DNA of 34,845 bases from Desulfatiglans sp. (GTDB taxonomy: Bacteria; Desulfobacterota; DSM-4660; Desulfatiglandales; HGW-15). The notes beneath the pieces were generated by a model, which was not told the DNA's origin, made no database searches, and saw nothing but the letters and a program-made list of their open reading frames with translations. A program made the translations under genes and the position numbers. Numbering within the stretch: the first letter of the stretch is position 1; each line of letters starts with the position of its first letter. Of the stretch, positions 34,162 through 34,845 are shown piece by piece. The DNA is taken from NCBI GenBank assembly GCA_012513605.1, contig JAAZBV010000014.1, positions 1 through 34,845 of the forward strand, read 5' to 3'.

Positions 34162-34382
34162 GTGAAAGAATCCATTTTAACATCCATAGAAAACAGGCTG
34201 CTAAACTTTCACTTCAAGACCACATTGAGCTTATTGAAAAACTGACGCAACAGTTGAAGGGAAAGAGCATTAATTTAAGCCATGAAAATGACTGGGTGAA
34301 CTTATACGGACTTGGCAAAGGAGTATGGGGCAATGAAGATGCCCAGGATCATGTCAATAAACTTAGAGAGGATCGGATATGA
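34162..34382 (+). pseudogene. Frameshifted toxin-antitoxin antitoxin gene
   Basis: GGAGG (34151-34155) lies 6 bases before a GTG at 34162. Translation begins MKESILTSIE and stops at a TGA (34243-34245) in this frame. A second frame (offset 2) encodes a convincing continuation from about 34194: QAAKLSLQDHIELIEKLTQQ, then LSHENDWVNLYGLGKGVWG and DAQDHVNKLREDRI, with its stop at 34380-34382. Restoring one base in the A-run at 34190-34193 would join them as a 73-residue protein, MKESILTSIEKQAAKLSLQD... . That shape, with EKLTQQLKG and a C-terminal VNKLREDRI, fits a small antitoxin preceding a PIN-type toxin. The next gene overlaps its stop (ATGA), a common toxin-antitoxin layout. Either a real inactivating mutation or a homopolymer sequencing error. 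Confidence 0.65.
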
Positions 34383-34430
34383 CCCTTTCCAGCGAAAAAA
34401 TATTTACCAATGATATTAATCTTAAACAGG
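34379..34430 (+). pseudogene. Toxin gene truncated by an insertion sequence
   Basis: The ATG at 34379 overlaps the antitoxin stop (ATGA). Only about 17 codons of host sequence remain: MTLSSEKIFTNDINLKQ, after which the frame enters the IS end and stops at 34451-34453. The N-terminal EKIF..D-N-L is loosely like the start of PIN/VapC toxins (IF-DTN-L). With so few residues the family call is tentative. Confidence 0.5.
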
Positions 34431-34845
34431 TGTCAACGGTCGTTAAAAAGTGAGCCATTTTCGGTCGTGAAAACTGAGCCACTTTACATTTCAATTTGAT
34501 CTGCTTTTATTACCTCCTTTTCATTATTTTTCTTAAGCCGATAACTGTTACCTTTGATGTTTATAACGACGCTATGGTGCAATAACCTGTCAAGCACAGC
34601 AGTTACTATTACAGGGTCTTGAAACAATTCTGTCCAATCAGAAAATGCCTTGTTTGAGGTTATTATTGTGCTGGCTCTTTCATATCTGTTGGCAATGAAC
34701 CTGAAAAAGAGGTTACACTCTTCTCTGGTTATCGGCGCATAACCTACCTCGTCAACTATCACCAGCGATGATTTATGATAACTCCGACCCTTTCCAGGAC
34801 GACCCGCTTCATGATCTTTTTTTAATTTTTTAATAAGGTCATCCA
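34431..34845. mobile_element. End of an IS21-family insertion sequence, truncated by the window edge
   Basis: The element starts at TGTCAACGGT (34431). Just inside are two tandem imperfect copies of a 25-base unit, CGGTCGT(T/G)AAAA..TGAGCCA..TTT, at 34437-34461 and 34462-34486. Repeated terminal units like this are typical of IS21-family ends. The minus-strand istB follows at once. The other end, istA and any target duplication lie outside the window. Confidence 0.8.
34484..34845 (-). CDS. istB: IS21-family helper ATPase IstB, C-terminal part
   Basis: The minus strand is open from the right edge to a stop at 34484-34486 (about 120 codons seen), so the 5' part is outside. The visible end carries SLVIVDEVGYAPITREECNLF (Walker B VDEVGY), FRFIANRYERASTIITSNKAF, the sensor region, and DRLLHHSVVINIKGNSYR, all hallmarks of IstB, the AAA+ ATPase that assists the IstA transposase. 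The stop falls inside the second terminal repeat unit. An internal GTG at 34762 in the same frame is not the start, because the upstream frame (DDLIKKLKKDHEAGRPGKG) is coding as well. Confidence 0.9.
   Translation of the reverse strand, partial: DDLIKKLKKDHEAGRPGKGRSYHKSSLVIVDEVGYAPITREECNLFFRFIANRYERASTIITSNKAFSDWTELFQDPVIVTAVLDRLLHHSVVINIKGNSYRLKKNNEKEVIKADQIEM

Noticed and set aside
34379..34453. A complete short protein of 24 residues after the antitoxin
   Set aside because: Its last seven residues come from the IS end, so it is a truncated toxin start, not a gene.

Overview
The window looks like chromosomal DNA of an anaerobic Desulfobacterota (deltaproteobacterial) bacterium. I infer this from gene content and order, with no database search. 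The pointers are: the rplU-rpmA-obg-proB-proA-nadD-rsfS run; dnaG next to rpoD; a Nif3-like gene followed by a coiled-coil zinc-ribbon gene and rnpB; an Fe-S/FMN/FAD old-yellow-enzyme reductase; and Gram-negative LPS-export genes (lptG, msbA). Base composition is moderately AT-rich, with AT-rich intergenic DNA.

Left part (1-14.4 kb, accessory). An unterminated secreted-protein gene runs off the left edge (1-1289, minus). It is followed by a protein-L-isoaspartate methyltransferase carrying a signal peptide, a 14-helix MFS exporter, a secreted protein of unknown function and a SnoaL-like protein, all on the minus strand. Plus-strand genes come next: a 2,4-dienoyl-CoA reductase-like flavoenzyme, a small FMN split-barrel protein, a secreted TPR protein, a flavodoxin-fold reductase, a nucleotide-sugar dehydrogenase, a membrane-anchored TPR protein and a YdhS-like FAD/NAD(P)-binding protein. 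Intergenic DNA here is rich in inverted repeats, including a 37-bp near-palindrome and a nested GTAGAGACAAG hairpin, and also holds copies of a CACGGAG/CACAGAG short repeat.

Central part (14.4-21.3 kb, housekeeping, minus strand). A promoter at about 21.14-21.17 kb appears to drive rplU-rpmA-obg-proB-proA-nadD-rsfS and a BepA-like M48 protease, with several overlapping or abutting genes. A tRNA-Arg(CCT) sits just upstream, and its terminator hairpin overlaps the rplU promoter.

Right-central part (21.4-29 kb, plus strand): tRNA-Ala(CGC), monofunctional hisB, a lipoprotein, dnaG-rpoD behind a near-consensus promoter, tRNA-Met(CAT), a strong terminator, a Nif3-like gene, the zinc-ribbon gene and RNase P RNA.

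Right part (29-34.8 kb): yggT-like and DUF167/yggU-like genes are divergent. msbA and lptG (minus strand) look like part of lipid A/LPS export. A second secreted SnoaL-like gene follows. At the right edge is a broken toxin-antitoxin module: the antitoxin carries an apparent one-base frameshift, and the overlapping toxin gene is cut after about 17 codons by the end of an IS21-family element whose istB runs off the window.

I found no CRISPR array, prophage or clearly novel defence system. The items most worth a second look are the doubly disrupted toxin-antitoxin/IS21 junction, the structured 11.7-12.3 kb intergenic region, the rplU promoter inside a tRNA terminator, the MsbA with a long first periplasmic loop, and the unidentified secreted protein at the left edge.
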